A DNA stretch of 64,000 nucleotides from Helicobacter sp. 11S02596-1 (GTDB lineage Bacteria; Campylobacterota; Campylobacteria; Campylobacterales; Helicobacteraceae). The stretch lies in contig NZ_MLAM01000002.1 in assembly GCF_002272825.1 (NCBI RefSeq), forward strand, positions 62,001-126,000, written 5' to 3'. Numbering within the stretch: position 1 is the first letter of the stretch; each line of letters begins with the position of its first letter. Made by a program: the position numbers and the translations under genes. Shown piece by piece: positions 54,323 through 63,069 of the stretch. Under the pieces are notes generated by a model that ran no database searches, was not told where the DNA came from, and worked only from the letters and a program-made list of their open reading frames with translations.

Positions 54323-55301
54323 TTGATCTGGTCAATTCAATATCTCCGTTTCTTTGCTTGTCTAATGGTCGTGATTCATCATATAACATTAAAATCACAC
54401 TTAAATGATGGTGGCTCATATTTATATTTTGGCGACGCTGGCGTTGATATATTTTTTGCCATTTCAGGCTTTATTATGTGCTACATATCGGAAAAAATTC
54501 CCCCCCCCCCCCGCTTCATTCTTAAAAAATAGATTTATAAGAATATATCCTATATACATAGCTACCCTCATTCCATTCCTAATTATTTTTCTATTAATGC
54601 CTCAAATAGTAAACACTCACGCCCCCACCCCATCAATATTAAAATCAATCACATTAATACCATTTTTTAACGGCAGTTATTTAAACCTGGTTGCCTGGAC
54701 TCTTAGCTATGAGGCCTATTTTTACTTAATATTTTCCATATCCCTGCTCTTACGCAAAAATGCCATTCTTGCAACCTCTATAATACTATTGGCACTTATA
54801 GCCATTGGAAATATATTCGATATTGAGTTTATAGCATCACCAATATCAATTGAATTTATTTTTGGTATGCTCATATACAAATTGATATTTAAAAAAACAG
54901 AATTAAATAAATACATAGCTTTTATTCTTATACTCGCTGGTGCCAGTTTTATATGCCTGCTCCCATCAGGTGTAGCCTTTAGCAGTGGCGATGTATCTAG
55001 GGTGCTGTATTATGGAATACCATCGGCAATGATTCTTGCTGGCTTTTTATCACCATTTATATCAACGTGCGAATCAAAAACATTAACATTGCTGGGCGAT
55101 GCATCTTATTCAATTTATCTAACCCATATACTTACAATAAACGCAATCTATGTTGCATTTAAGCATTTCGGAATGCAAGAAAAAATGTATTTACTAATGA
55201 TTATTATTGCTGTTTTGATGTCGGTAATTGTTGGTGTTGTAGCGCACCTGAAAATAGAAAAACCACTAATAAAAAAGGCTAGATGTATTTTATCTGCATA
55301 A
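54323..55301 (+). CDS. Acyltransferase-3 family membrane O-acyltransferase, frameshifted at a C13 tract (phase-variable)
   Basis: Two overlapping frames (54323-54532 and up to 55301) join into one protein of about 325 residues. YLRFFACLMVVIHH and GDAGVDIFFAISGFIMCYI at the start, and RFIRIYPIYIATL, WTLSYEAYFYLIF and LGDASYSIYLTHIL after the break, are hallmarks of OafA-like enzymes that acetylate LPS or other glycans. The frames meet at 13 C (54500-54512); loss of one C gives IPPPPASFLKNRF in frame. So it is OFF as read. TTG start with AAAGGTGAG upstream. Low-GC insert between fhaC and fhaB remnants. Confidence 0.85.
54500..54512. repeat. Poly-C tract of 13 (slippage site)
   Basis: An uninterrupted run of 13 C at the junction of the two acyltransferase frames. 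Homopolymeric G/C tracts of this length are classic phase-variation sites in Helicobacter and Campylobacter surface genes. Length in an assembly can be wrong by one or reflect a mixture. Confidence 0.9.
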
Positions 55302-55332
55302 CCCAACAATAAAAACACAATCAAAACCCAGA

Positions 55333-55663
55333 TTCTGATATAAATCTTAAACTCAAGAGCGTTGCAGCAAGCCTAGAAACCTTGCTAAACAAGCCCGACG
55401 TGATGGGTGAGACCATCAGCGAGAATATCGCCCCTGCTGTGATGGCAATGCCTATCACTCCCCGCCACAGAAGTAGCCAAAGCCCATCGCCAGCAAATCC
55501 TGTGCTGATTGCCAATACTTCCGATGAATCCATCTTGTCATTTTTGCATTCTGCTTATTTGTATGAACGTTTTAAACATCGCAGTTCTTTAAGCCAAGCC
55601 ATCTTTTTGACCCGCTTAGAAGCGATGGAAGCTAGGCTGAAAAGTAAGTCTAGAGGCTTCTAA
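55333..55663 (+). pseudogene. Internal fragment of an fhaB-like exoprotein
   Basis: The reading frame SDINLKLKSVAASLETLLNK onward, through ISENIAPAVMAMPITPRH and SYLYERFKHRS-type sequence, matches the main exoprotein at about 40995-41295, with diverged residues. It has no proper start and ends early (KSKSRGF). It appears to belong to a decayed second exoprotein gene. Confidence 0.75.
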
Positions 55664-55737
55664 AATGGATAGGAGTGGTGGCAAAATATCAAAGAAATGC
55701 AAAGCATATTTTTACAAGCGATATGTCAGCGATAAAG

Positions 55738-56442
55738 CTATTGGGGCAAGCTCCAATCCAGCGGGGCTTTGCCAAAAGACTGCAGGGCTTCTTGGGCTTT
55801 GAGAAATACGCCACTACCGACAAAACCCTGTGCGAGCGGGCTGGGGTGAGGAGCGGTGATGATGGCGTGTTTGCTTTGGTCGATGAGGGGGATTTTCTTT
55901 TTGGCATAGTTGCCCCAGAGCATAAAAACGATATGTTCGCACTCCCTTGAGATGATTTTTATGATCGCATCGCTGAAATTTTCCCAGCCAAAATAAGCGT
56001 GCGAGCCAGCCTTGCCTTTTTCCACACTAAAAATCGCGTTCAAAAGCAAAACCCCCCGTTCGCACCAAGCCGACAAATCGCCGTGATTTGGGGCAATAAT
56101 ACCCAAAGAACGATGGAGTTCTTTGTAGATATTTTTGAGGCTCGGCGGGATAGGAATAGAGCGTGGCACAGAAAACGACAAACCCATCGCTTGAGGGATT
56201 TCCACCCCATCGCGCAGGAAGCTCCCGTGATAAGGGTCTTGCCCCAAAATCACGACATTTATCTTAGCAGGCGGGGTGAGATTCAAGGCATTAAAGGTAA
56301 GCTTGCCCGGCGGGTAGATGGGCGCACCTTGCTTTTTTGCCTCCAGATAATGGGACTTGATAGAAGTAAAATAAGGCTTTTCAAATTCAGCCTTTAGCAA
56401 CTCTTTCCACTCCGGGATGATTTTGATAGTATCAGCGTTCAA
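55738..56442 (-). CDS. ung: Uracil-DNA glycosylase
   Basis: 234 residues. Ung removes uracil from DNA. The water-activating loop VVILGQDPYHG is near residue 70, ending LLLNAIFSVEKGKAGSH, and the Leu-intercalation loop reads APHPSPLAQGF. The start is TTG with GGAG six bases upstream. It is a core gene and marks the right border of the secretion island. Confidence 0.94.
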   Translation of the reverse strand: MNADTIKIIPEWKELLKAEFEKPYFTSIKSHYLEAKKQGAPIYPPGKLTFNALNLTPPAKINVVILGQDPYHGSFLRDGVEIPQAMGLSFSVPRSIPIPPSLKNIYKELHRSLGIIAPNHGDLSAWCERGVLLLNAIFSVEKGKAGSHAYFGWENFSDAIIKIISRECEHIVFMLWGNYAKKKIPLIDQSKHAIITAPHPSPLAQGFVGSGVFLKAQEALQSFGKAPLDWSLPQ

Positions 56443-56463
56443 GATTGTCTCCTGTTTATCTAA

Positions 56464-56795
56464 TTTCTACTCGGTTTGTTTGAAAACAAACCTGAAGACC
56501 ACTCAAACGGGAAAAGCCCGTTTTCGTTCCTAAAGTTATCATCTCATACCCAAGCTTCGCTTGTGTATTGGAGATAGAATTTTAAGGTTTCCATTATGAC
56601 TACTCGGTTTGACAGGTCAAACCTGAAGACCACTTCAACGGGCAAAGCCCGTTTTCGTTCCTAAAGTTCAGGGTTATTCCCAGCTGTCGCTGGTCATCAA
56701 CCCAATTTCTAAGGTTTTTTACTCGGTTTGACAGGTCAAACCTGAAGACCACTTCGGGCAGAAGAACCGCCTTGCTTTTGCCTATGCTACGAAAT
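56464..56795 (+). repeat. Two full and one partial three-hairpin repeat units in tandem
   Basis: Unit one (56464-56595): GTTTGTTTGAAAACAAAC, CTGAAGACC, CGGGAAAAGCCCG, TTCCTAAAG, ATCTCATACCCAAGC...GCTTGTGTATTGGAGAT, TTTTAAGG. Unit two (about 56596-56715): GTTTGACAGGTCAAAC, CTGAAGACC, CGGGCAAAGCCCG, TTCCTAAAG, GGGTTATTCCCAGC...GCTGGTCATCAACCC, TTTCTAAGG. Unit three has the first hairpin and CTGAAGACC and then decays. This is the cleanest array for defining the element; no gene is present between ung and ilvH. Confidence 0.75.
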
Positions 56796-56832
56796 TGATT
56801 TCAAGGTTGGCAATTACAATATTTTCATACCC

Positions 56833-57303
56833 TCAATACCGCTCCAAAGCGACCACGCCACTGCGAATGATTTCTTTGGGATTGAATCGCTTGATAGCTT
56901 TGATAAAGCTCCCCACACGATAGGGCTTATCCGTTACAACTACGATGATGTATTTTTCATTAGCATTCACCACGTGCCCATTATACGCCCGACACAGCAC
57001 CTCAATGCTGGCAATGTCTTCTTCAATGGGGATTTTGATTAGCGCCATTTCTTTTTCTAAAAAATCATCGCTCTCACTCACGCTAAGCACCGGTATGAGT
57101 TTGTGGAGTTGCTTGATGATCTGCTCTAAAACCCGCTCATCGCCATTTGTAACGATCGTTACCTTAGAAAGTTCGGTTTCTGGGATAGGGGCAACGGTTA
57201 GGGATTCGATATTATACCCTCGCCCCGCAAAAAGCCCTGATATCCGTGATAAAACCCCGTGTTCATTGATAACAGAGACTGAGATTATTCTTCGTTTCTG
57301 CAT
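56833..57303 (-). CDS. ilvH: Acetolactate synthase small (regulatory) subunit
   Basis: 156 residues. IlvH activates the large subunit and gives valine feedback through its N-terminal ACT domain: ISVSVINEHGVLSRISGLFAG, then RGYNIESLTVAPI. The C-terminal domain ends FNPKEIIRSGVVALERY. It lies ten bases downstream of ilvB. Confidence 0.94.
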   Translation of the reverse strand: MQKRRIISVSVINEHGVLSRISGLFAGRGYNIESLTVAPIPETELSKVTIVTNGDERVLEQIIKQLHKLIPVLSVSESDDFLEKEMALIKIPIEEDIASIEVLCRAYNGHVVNANEKYIIVVVTDKPYRVGSFIKAIKRFNPKEIIRSGVVALERY

Positions 57304-57313
57304 TGCTCTATCC

Positions 57314-59011
57314 TTATTCTAATATCATTTTATTGAGTGGTGCGCCACCTGGGACCATTGGCAAAACGTGTTCCATCCGATCAATGATGACATCAAGCAT
57401 ACATACAACGCCCGAATCGCCCAATTTAATAGCCTCTTTGAACGCCTCTTCAAAATCTTTTTTGTTTTCTACACGGAATCCCCGCCCCCCAAAAGCCTCG
57501 ATGAGCTTGACAAAATCAGGCTGGAGAGAAAGGTCGGTATGAGAAAATCTATGTTCATAAAAAAAGCTTTGCCACTGGCGAACCATTCCTAAATAATTGT
57601 TATTCAAAATCACATTGATAACAGGGATTTTTTCCTCGACACAAGTCATCAACTCTTGGATATTCATCAAAATCGATCCATCGCCGGTGATATTGACGAT
57701 AATCTTGTCATTTTTGGCTTTTTGCACCCCCATACTCGCAGGCAAACCAAACCCCATCGTCCCTAATCCCCCGCTAGTGATGAGCTGTCTGGGGAAGCTA
57801 AAGGGATAAAATTGCGCCGCCCACATCTGGTGTTGCCCCACATCGGTAACAATAATCGCACGCTCGCCTAAGATCTCACCGATTTTTTGGATAACCCATT
57901 GGGGTTTTAGCACCTCATCAGAGTCTTGATAACGCAATGGGTGGGTGTGGGCGTATTTATCAAGGTGTTCTTGCCAGGTCTTGATAGCGCTAACATCATA
58001 GTCTTGCAGGCATTCCAAAATATCCTCGCAAACACTTTTGAGATCGCCTACGATAGGGAAATGCACATCAATGATTTTGCCGATGGAACTAGGATCAATA
58101 TCGATATGAACGATTTTGGCATATTTGGCAAACTCACTGACCTTGCCCGTAACCCGATCATCAAAGCGCGCACCCAGACAAAGGAGCAAATCGCATTCTT
58201 GCATTGCCATATTTGCCGCATATGTCCCGTGCATTCCCACCATCCCAAGCAAGCGGGGATGACCCTCCGGGATGACCCCCCGTGCCATCAGGGTTTCTAA
58301 GACGGGGATTTGTGTTTTATCCACCAGCTCCCTTATCGCCTCGCTAGCCCCTGAAATCACCGCCCCACCGCCGATATAAAACAACGGCTTTTTGGCTTCT
58401 TTTAACGCCTGGACGACTTTTTTTATCTGTCTAGAATTGCCTTTTGTCGTGGGCTTATATGTCCGGAGCAAAACCTCAGAGGGGTAGTCAAACTCCCCAA
58501 ATGTCGCACTGATGTCTTTGGGTAAATCCACTAGCACCGGACCAGGTCTGCCACTTTTAGCGATATAAAAGGCTTCTTTGAGGATTCTAGGCAATTCATC
58601 AATGCTTTTGACCAAAAAATTATGCTTGGTGCAAGGGCGTGAAATACCCACCGCATCGATTTCTTGAAATGCATCGGTGCCGATTTGGGCGATGGGGACT
58701 TGCCCGCTGATAATCACAAGCGGGATCGAGTCGGTATAAGCGGTCGCAATGCCAGTAACTGCATTGGTAAAGCCCGGACCTGATGTGATGATAGCCACCC
58801 CAACTTCCCCGCTCGCCCGTGCGTATCCATCAGCAGCGTGGATTGCGCCTTGTTCGTGGCGGGTGAGGATATGCTGGAAGTGATTTTGTTTATAAATCTC
58901 ATCATAGACATTCAAAACCGCCCCGCCAGGGTAACCAAAGATCACCTTTACACCCTCTAATCGCAACGCTTCAATAACCATTTCCGAGCCGTTCAATCGT
59001 TTGGTTGGCAT
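57314..59011 (-). CDS. ilvB: Acetolactate synthase large subunit
   Basis: 565 residues. This ThDP- and FAD-dependent enzyme makes acetolactate for valine and leucine (and acetohydroxybutyrate for isoleucine). VIFGYPGGAVLNVYD, the ThDP Glu in LTRHEQGAIHAADGYARA, and the Mg/ThDP motif NITGDGSILMN...NNNYLGMVRQW are intact. AGGAG five bases before the ATG at 59011 rules out the longer frame. With leuA at 26-27 kb this shows a working branched-chain pathway start. Confidence 0.94.
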   Translation of the reverse strand: MPTKRLNGSEMVIEALRLEGVKVIFGYPGGAVLNVYDEIYKQNHFQHILTRHEQGAIHAADGYARASGEVGVAIITSGPGFTNAVTGIATAYTDSIPLVIISGQVPIAQIGTDAFQEIDAVGISRPCTKHNFLVKSIDELPRILKEAFYIAKSGRPGPVLVDLPKDISATFGEFDYPSEVLLRTYKPTTKGNSRQIKKVVQALKEAKKPLFYIGGGAVISGASEAIRELVDKTQIPVLETLMARGVIPEGHPRLLGMVGMHGTYAANMAMQECDLLLCLGARFDDRVTGKVSEFAKYAKIVHIDIDPSSIGKIIDVHFPIVGDLKSVCEDILECLQDYDVSAIKTWQEHLDKYAHTHPLRYQDSDEVLKPQWVIQKIGEILGERAIIVTDVGQHQMWAAQFYPFSFPRQLITSGGLGTMGFGLPASMGVQKAKNDKIIVNITGDGSILMNIQELMTCVEEKIPVINVILNNNYLGMVRQWQSFFYEHRFSHTDLSLQPDFVKLIEAFGGRGFRVENKKDFEEAFKEAIKLGDSGVVCMLDVIIDRMEHVLPMVPGGAPLNKMILE

Positions 59012-59043
59012 AAAATCTCCTAAAAATCTATTAAAATCTTTAT

Positions 59044-59049
59044 TATAAT
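59044..59049. promoter_or_regulatory. Candidate -10 in the ilvB-pdxJ divergent gap
   Basis: TATTATAATA at 59041-59050 is a palindrome giving TATAAT-like -10 boxes on both strands, 33 bases before ilvB and 43 bases before pdxJ. Pattern only. Confidence 0.4.
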
Positions 59050-59091
59050 ATGTTTTAAACATAAAAAAACTACAAATATTGGAGGCATTTG

Positions 59092-59865
59092 ATGAATTTG
59101 GGATTAAATATTGATCACATTGCGACCTTGAGGGAAGCGAGAAAAATCAACGAGCCTGACCCCCTAGAGGCGGTGTTTGTCGCCAAAAATGCCGGCGTTT
59201 CTCAAATCACGATCCATTTGCGTGAGGATAGGCGACATATCCACGATGATGATGTGAGGGCTATCATCAATGCTTCTGTCCTGCCTGTGAATGTCGAATG
59301 TGCCTGCGATGAGGGGATTGTCGAATTTTTGTGCGAACAAAAACCCCACAAAATCACCCTTGTGCCTGAAAAGCGAGAAGAAATCACCACAGAGGGCGGA
59401 CTAAACCTCACGCAAAACAACCTCAAAGAAATCATCAAAGAATTTCAAAAGTGCGATATTCAAACCGCCCTTTTTATCGATCCCAAAAAAGACACGATAA
59501 AGCGAGCAAAAGCACTCGGTGCTACTGGCGTGGAACTCCATACCGGAGAATATGCCAACGTGCATTTAATGCTTTACTCCAATCTTTCTAGGCACAAAAA
59601 TGCCATCAAAAGTCTGGATTTAACTCGGGATACTTTGTCCCAAAAGCTTCAAATGACACTTTCTGAAATCACGACGTGTGCGAGCCTAGCAGAAGAACTG
59701 GGGTTGGGCGTTTTTGCCGGTCACGGGCTAAACTACCAAAATGCTAGTGCTATCGCTAAAATTAAATCCATCACCGAACTCAATATCGGGCATAGTATCA
59801 TCGCTCGGGCGGTATTTACTGGACTTGAAAGAGCAATCAAAGATATGTTAGAACTTATAAAATGA
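59092..59865 (+). CDS. pdxJ: Pyridoxine 5'-phosphate synthase
   Basis: 257 residues. PdxJ condenses deoxyxylulose 5-phosphate with 3-amino-2-oxopropyl phosphate to pyridoxine 5'-phosphate. LGLNIDHIATLREAR at the start, ITIHLREDRRHI in the middle, and GHGLNYQN and LNIGHSIIARA near the end are family signatures. GGAGG six bases before the ATG at 59092 decides the start. It overlaps pdxA by four bases, as in H. pylori where the two are neighbours. Confidence 0.95.
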   Translation: MNLGLNIDHIATLREARKINEPDPLEAVFVAKNAGVSQITIHLREDRRHIHDDDVRAIINASVLPVNVECACDEGIVEFLCEQKPHKITLVPEKREEITTEGGLNLTQNNLKEIIKEFQKCDIQTALFIDPKKDTIKRAKALGATGVELHTGEYANVHLMLYSNLSRHKNAIKSLDLTRDTLSQKLQMTLSEITTCASLAEELGLGVFAGHGLNYQNASAIAKIKSITELNIGHSIIARAVFTGLERAIKDMLELIK

Positions 59866-60818
59866 AAAAAATCGCTATCTCCATCGGGGATATTAACGGC
59901 GTAGGTCCCCAGCTCGCCCTATCCCAGCACGAAACGATCAAAAACCTATGCGAGCCTATTTATTGCGCTCACCCGCAATTACTCCAAAATGCCTGCGAAT
60001 TATTGGGGATAGTAATGCCAAACGATATGGTATTTGTCCTGCCAAATGCCCCCGTGCCTCCGATTCGTGCGGGTGAAATCTGCCCTGAAAGTGGCAGGTA
60101 TAGCTATAAAAGCTTTTTGCAAGCCTGCACGCTCGCAGACAAAGGGGAAGTTGCAGGCATTTGCACGCTCCCTATCCACAAAAAAGCCTGGCAACTTGGC
60201 GGGATTACAGCAATCGGGCATACGGAGGTTTTGGCAAATCGCTACGAGAAAAAAGCGATAATGATGCTTGGGTGCAAAGAAATGTTTGTGGCACTTTTTA
60301 GCGATCATATCGCACTAAAAAATGTGAATGCGACCATCAAATTCAAACCATTATGTGATTTTTTGATTCAATTTTATCAATGTGTAAAAATGAAAAAAGC
60401 GCTCGTTCTAGGTCTCAACCCGCATTGCGGCGATGGCGGGCTCATCGGTGATGAAGACACTATCATTGCCCAAGCTATCATTGAGGCAAACAAACAACTC
60501 GGTGGCGAGATTTTCATCGGACCTATCCCCCCGGACACGGCTTTTAGTCCGCAAAATAGGCAGGAATACCGATTTTTTATCAGTATGTATCACGATGTGG
60601 GGTTAGCCCCACTCAAAGCGCTTTATTTTTACGAAAGCATAAACATAACGCTAAACATTCCGATATTAAGAACATCTGTAGATCACGGCGTAGCTTTTAA
60701 CATAGCTTACAAAACCCAGCCAAATCCTCAAAGCTATCTCAATGCGATCGATTTGGCTGCACAATATGGAAGCGTTGATGAAAAAAACCAAACTCAATAC
60801 CCTAAAGATAAAGTCTGA
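59862..60818 (+). CDS. pdxA: 4-hydroxythreonine-4-phosphate dehydrogenase
   Basis: 318 residues. PdxA oxidises 4-phosphohydroxy-threonine to feed PdxJ. SIGDINGVGPQLAL at the N-terminus, metal-ligand His in AIGHTEVLANRY, NPHCGDGGLIGDED and YHDVGLAPLKAL (family YHDQG motif with Val for Gln) are seen. It is translationally coupled to pdxJ. Confidence 0.94.
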   Translation: MKKIAISIGDINGVGPQLALSQHETIKNLCEPIYCAHPQLLQNACELLGIVMPNDMVFVLPNAPVPPIRAGEICPESGRYSYKSFLQACTLADKGEVAGICTLPIHKKAWQLGGITAIGHTEVLANRYEKKAIMMLGCKEMFVALFSDHIALKNVNATIKFKPLCDFLIQFYQCVKMKKALVLGLNPHCGDGGLIGDEDTIIAQAIIEANKQLGGEIFIGPIPPDTAFSPQNRQEYRFFISMYHDVGLAPLKALYFYESINITLNIPILRTSVDHGVAFNIAYKTQPNPQSYLNAIDLAAQYGSVDEKNQTQYPKDKV

Positions 60819-61407
60819 TGAACAAAAAGCTTATATCCAAGAGCTTGAAAGTCGTCTCAATCTCAAAACCGCAGAAATTATTGACAGCAAAAATATCCTG
60901 GCAAAAACACACAAACAAATAGCAAAGCTCAACCAAGAACTCGATGATGTTTTGAATTTTATCCTAATGCTTGAAAAAGAAAAGCTTGATAGCAAAGCCG
61001 GCGGGGTTTTGGGATTACAAAAATATATGCAGACAATTATCATCACCGAAGATAAACAATTGTTATTTGGTCTCAATATCGATAAAAAATTCATTCAAAA
61101 CCGCAGTATCCCCACTATCAAATATTATCTCTATACATTTGATTGCTTCACCCGAGAAGAACACCAGCTCAATCATCTAAAAATTGCACAAAAAAAAGAT
61201 TTTGCCTTGATTGTTGAAACGCTCATTGATTACATCGCATTATCTTTCAAAAACAAAAATCTTCTCATCAAGGGTATCATCGAAATTGCCCCCAATGAAA
61301 GTCTTTTTCTCAATAAATCACAAAATCTAGCGATAAAATTTTATGGCAATCACAGCATTGATGAGGAAGTGCAAAATTTTATTGCCCTTTATAGCCAAAA
61401 AAACTAG
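60778..61407 (+). CDS. Coiled-coil protein of unknown function
   Basis: 209 residues. The N-terminal 75 residues are a strong coiled coil (AYIQELESRLNLKTAEIIDS, then KQIAKLNQELDDVLNFI). The C-terminal part is mixed alpha/beta (IIITEDKQLLFGLNI, YYLYTFDCFTREEHQ) with no motif I know. It overlaps the end of pdxA by 41 bases; GGAAG five bases before the ATG at 60778 supports this start. Cotranscribed with pdxJA but without evident link to vitamin B6. Confidence 0.7.
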   Translation: MKKTKLNTLKIKSDEQKAYIQELESRLNLKTAEIIDSKNILAKTHKQIAKLNQELDDVLNFILMLEKEKLDSKAGGVLGLQKYMQTIIITEDKQLLFGLNIDKKFIQNRSIPTIKYYLYTFDCFTREEHQLNHLKIAQKKDFALIVETLIDYIALSFKNKNLLIKGIIEIAPNESLFLNKSQNLAIKFYGNHSIDEEVQNFIALYSQKN

Positions 61408-61450
61408 CATATACCATCTGCCTAAAATCTAGCCAAATTTACTGCCAAAT

Positions 61451-61903
61451 TTATTTGGCAAGTCGGGCTTCTCTCCTTTGGATCGCCCGCTCATACCGGC
61501 GTTTTTCTGCAGGCGTTTTTGGCACTAGTTGGGGAATGGGAATGGTTTTGCCATTTTCAACTGCCACCATCGTGAAATAGCAACTATTGCAATGCGTAAC
61601 GTATTTGTCCTTGATATTTTCGCTAATGACCTTAATACCCACCTCACAGCTCGTCCGACCCGTATAATTCACGCTCGCCAAAAAGGTAATCATCGAACCA
61701 ATCGGGATGGGGTGCTTGAAAATCACGCTATCAACACTAAGGGTTACCACGCCAACACCACAATATCGTGTCGCACAAGCATAGGCGACTTGATCGAGCA
61801 TTTTGAGGAGCTCACCCCCGTGCATTACACCACTAAAATTCGACATACTCGGTGTTACAAGAACCGACATCGTGAGCGATTTGGTATCAAATACATCTTC
61901 CAT
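61451..61903 (-). CDS. Hotdog-fold acyl-CoA thioesterase
   Basis: 150 residues. MHGGELLKMLDQVAYACATR with the HGG turn and the catalytic Asp in LDQ is the hallmark of YciA/BACH-type acyl-CoA thioesterases, which hydrolyse acyl-CoA to CoA and fatty acid. DSVIFKHPIPIGSMI is the second family stretch. The Lys/Arg-rich tail ends REARLAK. AAAGGA six bases before the ATG at 61903 sets the start. Confidence 0.88.
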   Translation of the reverse strand: MEDVFDTKSLTMSVLVTPSMSNFSGVMHGGELLKMLDQVAYACATRYCGVGVVTLSVDSVIFKHPIPIGSMITFLASVNYTGRTSCEVGIKVISENIKDKYVTHCNSCYFTMVAVENGKTIPIPQLVPKTPAEKRRYERAIQRREARLAK

Positions 61904-61944
61904 AGGCAATCCTTTTGAAATAAAATGATTTTTTAATAAAAAAA

Positions 61945-61950
61945 ATTATA
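61945..61950 (-). promoter_or_regulatory. Candidate -10 promoter of the thioesterase gene
   Basis: Minus strand reads TATAAT, about 42 bases before the start at 61903. Pattern only. Confidence 0.35.
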
Positions 61951-61975
61951 GCCAATTTAGAATCTCGAACTTAGC

Positions 61976-61981
61976 TATAAT
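61976..61981 (+). promoter_or_regulatory. Candidate -10 promoter of galE
   Basis: GCTATAATTTG contains TATAAT 34 bases before the galE ATG. Pattern only. Confidence 0.4.
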
Positions 61982-62014
61982 TTGAAACTTTATCTAGACT
62001 TTCAAGGAATAGCA

Positions 62015-63049
62015 ATGCGACTTTTATTAACAGGTGGGGCGGGATACATCGGCTCACATACAGCGTTGGAGTTTTTGGAAAATACCGATGTATCGCTGAC
62101 TATCATCGACAATCTTAGCACGGGTTTTTTGGAAAATATCCAATATTTAAAAAACAGATTTCCCGATCGGATCAATTTTGCCCGAGTAGATCTATCTGAT
62201 AGGAGCGCCTTAGAAGCGTTACTAGAAAAAACCCATTTTGATGGGGTTTTGCATTTTGGGGCATCCTTGATCGTGAATGAATCCGTCTCCAACCCGCTTT
62301 TATACTACAGCAACAACACGCTAAATACCACCGCTTTGATCCAAGCTTGTATCACACATAAAATAAAAAATTTTATTTTTTCATCCACCGCTGCGGTATA
62401 TGGAGAGCCTGATTCACGCTACATTCCCGTGCAAGAAAATACGCCACTCGCACCGATTAATCCCTATGGGGCTTCCAAAATGATGAGCGAGCAAATCCTT
62501 AAAGATTCTAGCCTCGCTTATGATTTTAATTTCATCGCTTTGCGGTATTTTAATGTGGCGGGTGCAAATATACATAATGCTTACGATGATAATAACGGCA
62601 CAAAAGATGGCTTGGGGCAACGGAGCAAAAATGCGACCCATCTCATCAAAGTCGCGTGCGAATGTGCGGTAGGCAAGCGAGAAAAAATGGCGATTTTTGG
62701 TGATGATTATCCCACCGATGATGGGACGTGTATTCGGGATTATATCCATATCAATGACTTGGCAAATGCCCACCTACAGGCGTGGGAATATCTGATGAGT
62801 GAGAAAAAATCCGATATTTTTAATGTCGGCTATGCCCAAGGATATAGCGTCAAGGAAGTCATTAGCACACTCAAAGAAGTTTCTGGTGTGGATTTCAAAG
62901 TAGAAATACTCCCTAGAAGAGCAGGCGATCCCGCAAAGCTCATCGCAAACAACCAAAAAATCCTCTCAATGACACAATGGAAGCCAAAATATAACAACCT
63001 CAAAACTATTGTCGCTAGTGCCTACGAATGGGAAAAATACCTGCTTTAG
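62015..63049 (+). CDS. galE: UDP-glucose 4-epimerase
   Basis: 344 residues. GalE interconverts UDP-glucose and UDP-galactose for LPS. The NAD motif TGGAGYIGSH is at residues 6-15, SSTAAVYGEP holds the Ser/Thr proton shuttle and NPYGASK the catalytic Tyr and Lys. YFNVAGA and DYPTDDGTCIRDYIH follow. AAGGA six bases before 62015 gives the start. Convergent with ruvC. Confidence 0.94.
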   Translation: MRLLLTGGAGYIGSHTALEFLENTDVSLTIIDNLSTGFLENIQYLKNRFPDRINFARVDLSDRSALEALLEKTHFDGVLHFGASLIVNESVSNPLLYYSNNTLNTTALIQACITHKIKNFIFSSTAAVYGEPDSRYIPVQENTPLAPINPYGASKMMSEQILKDSSLAYDFNFIALRYFNVAGANIHNAYDDNNGTKDGLGQRSKNATHLIKVACECAVGKREKMAIFGDDYPTDDGTCIRDYIHINDLANAHLQAWEYLMSEKKSDIFNVGYAQGYSVKEVISTLKEVSGVDFKVEILPRRAGDPAKLIANNQKILSMTQWKPKYNNLKTIVASAYEWEKYLL

Positions 63050-63069
63050 GCGATTTGTTTCTGCCTTGC

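Noticed and set aside
56464..56795. Repeated units suggest a CRISPR array
   Set aside because: Units are about 125 bp, variable inside, scattered over the window in both orientations and without unique spacers or cas genes.
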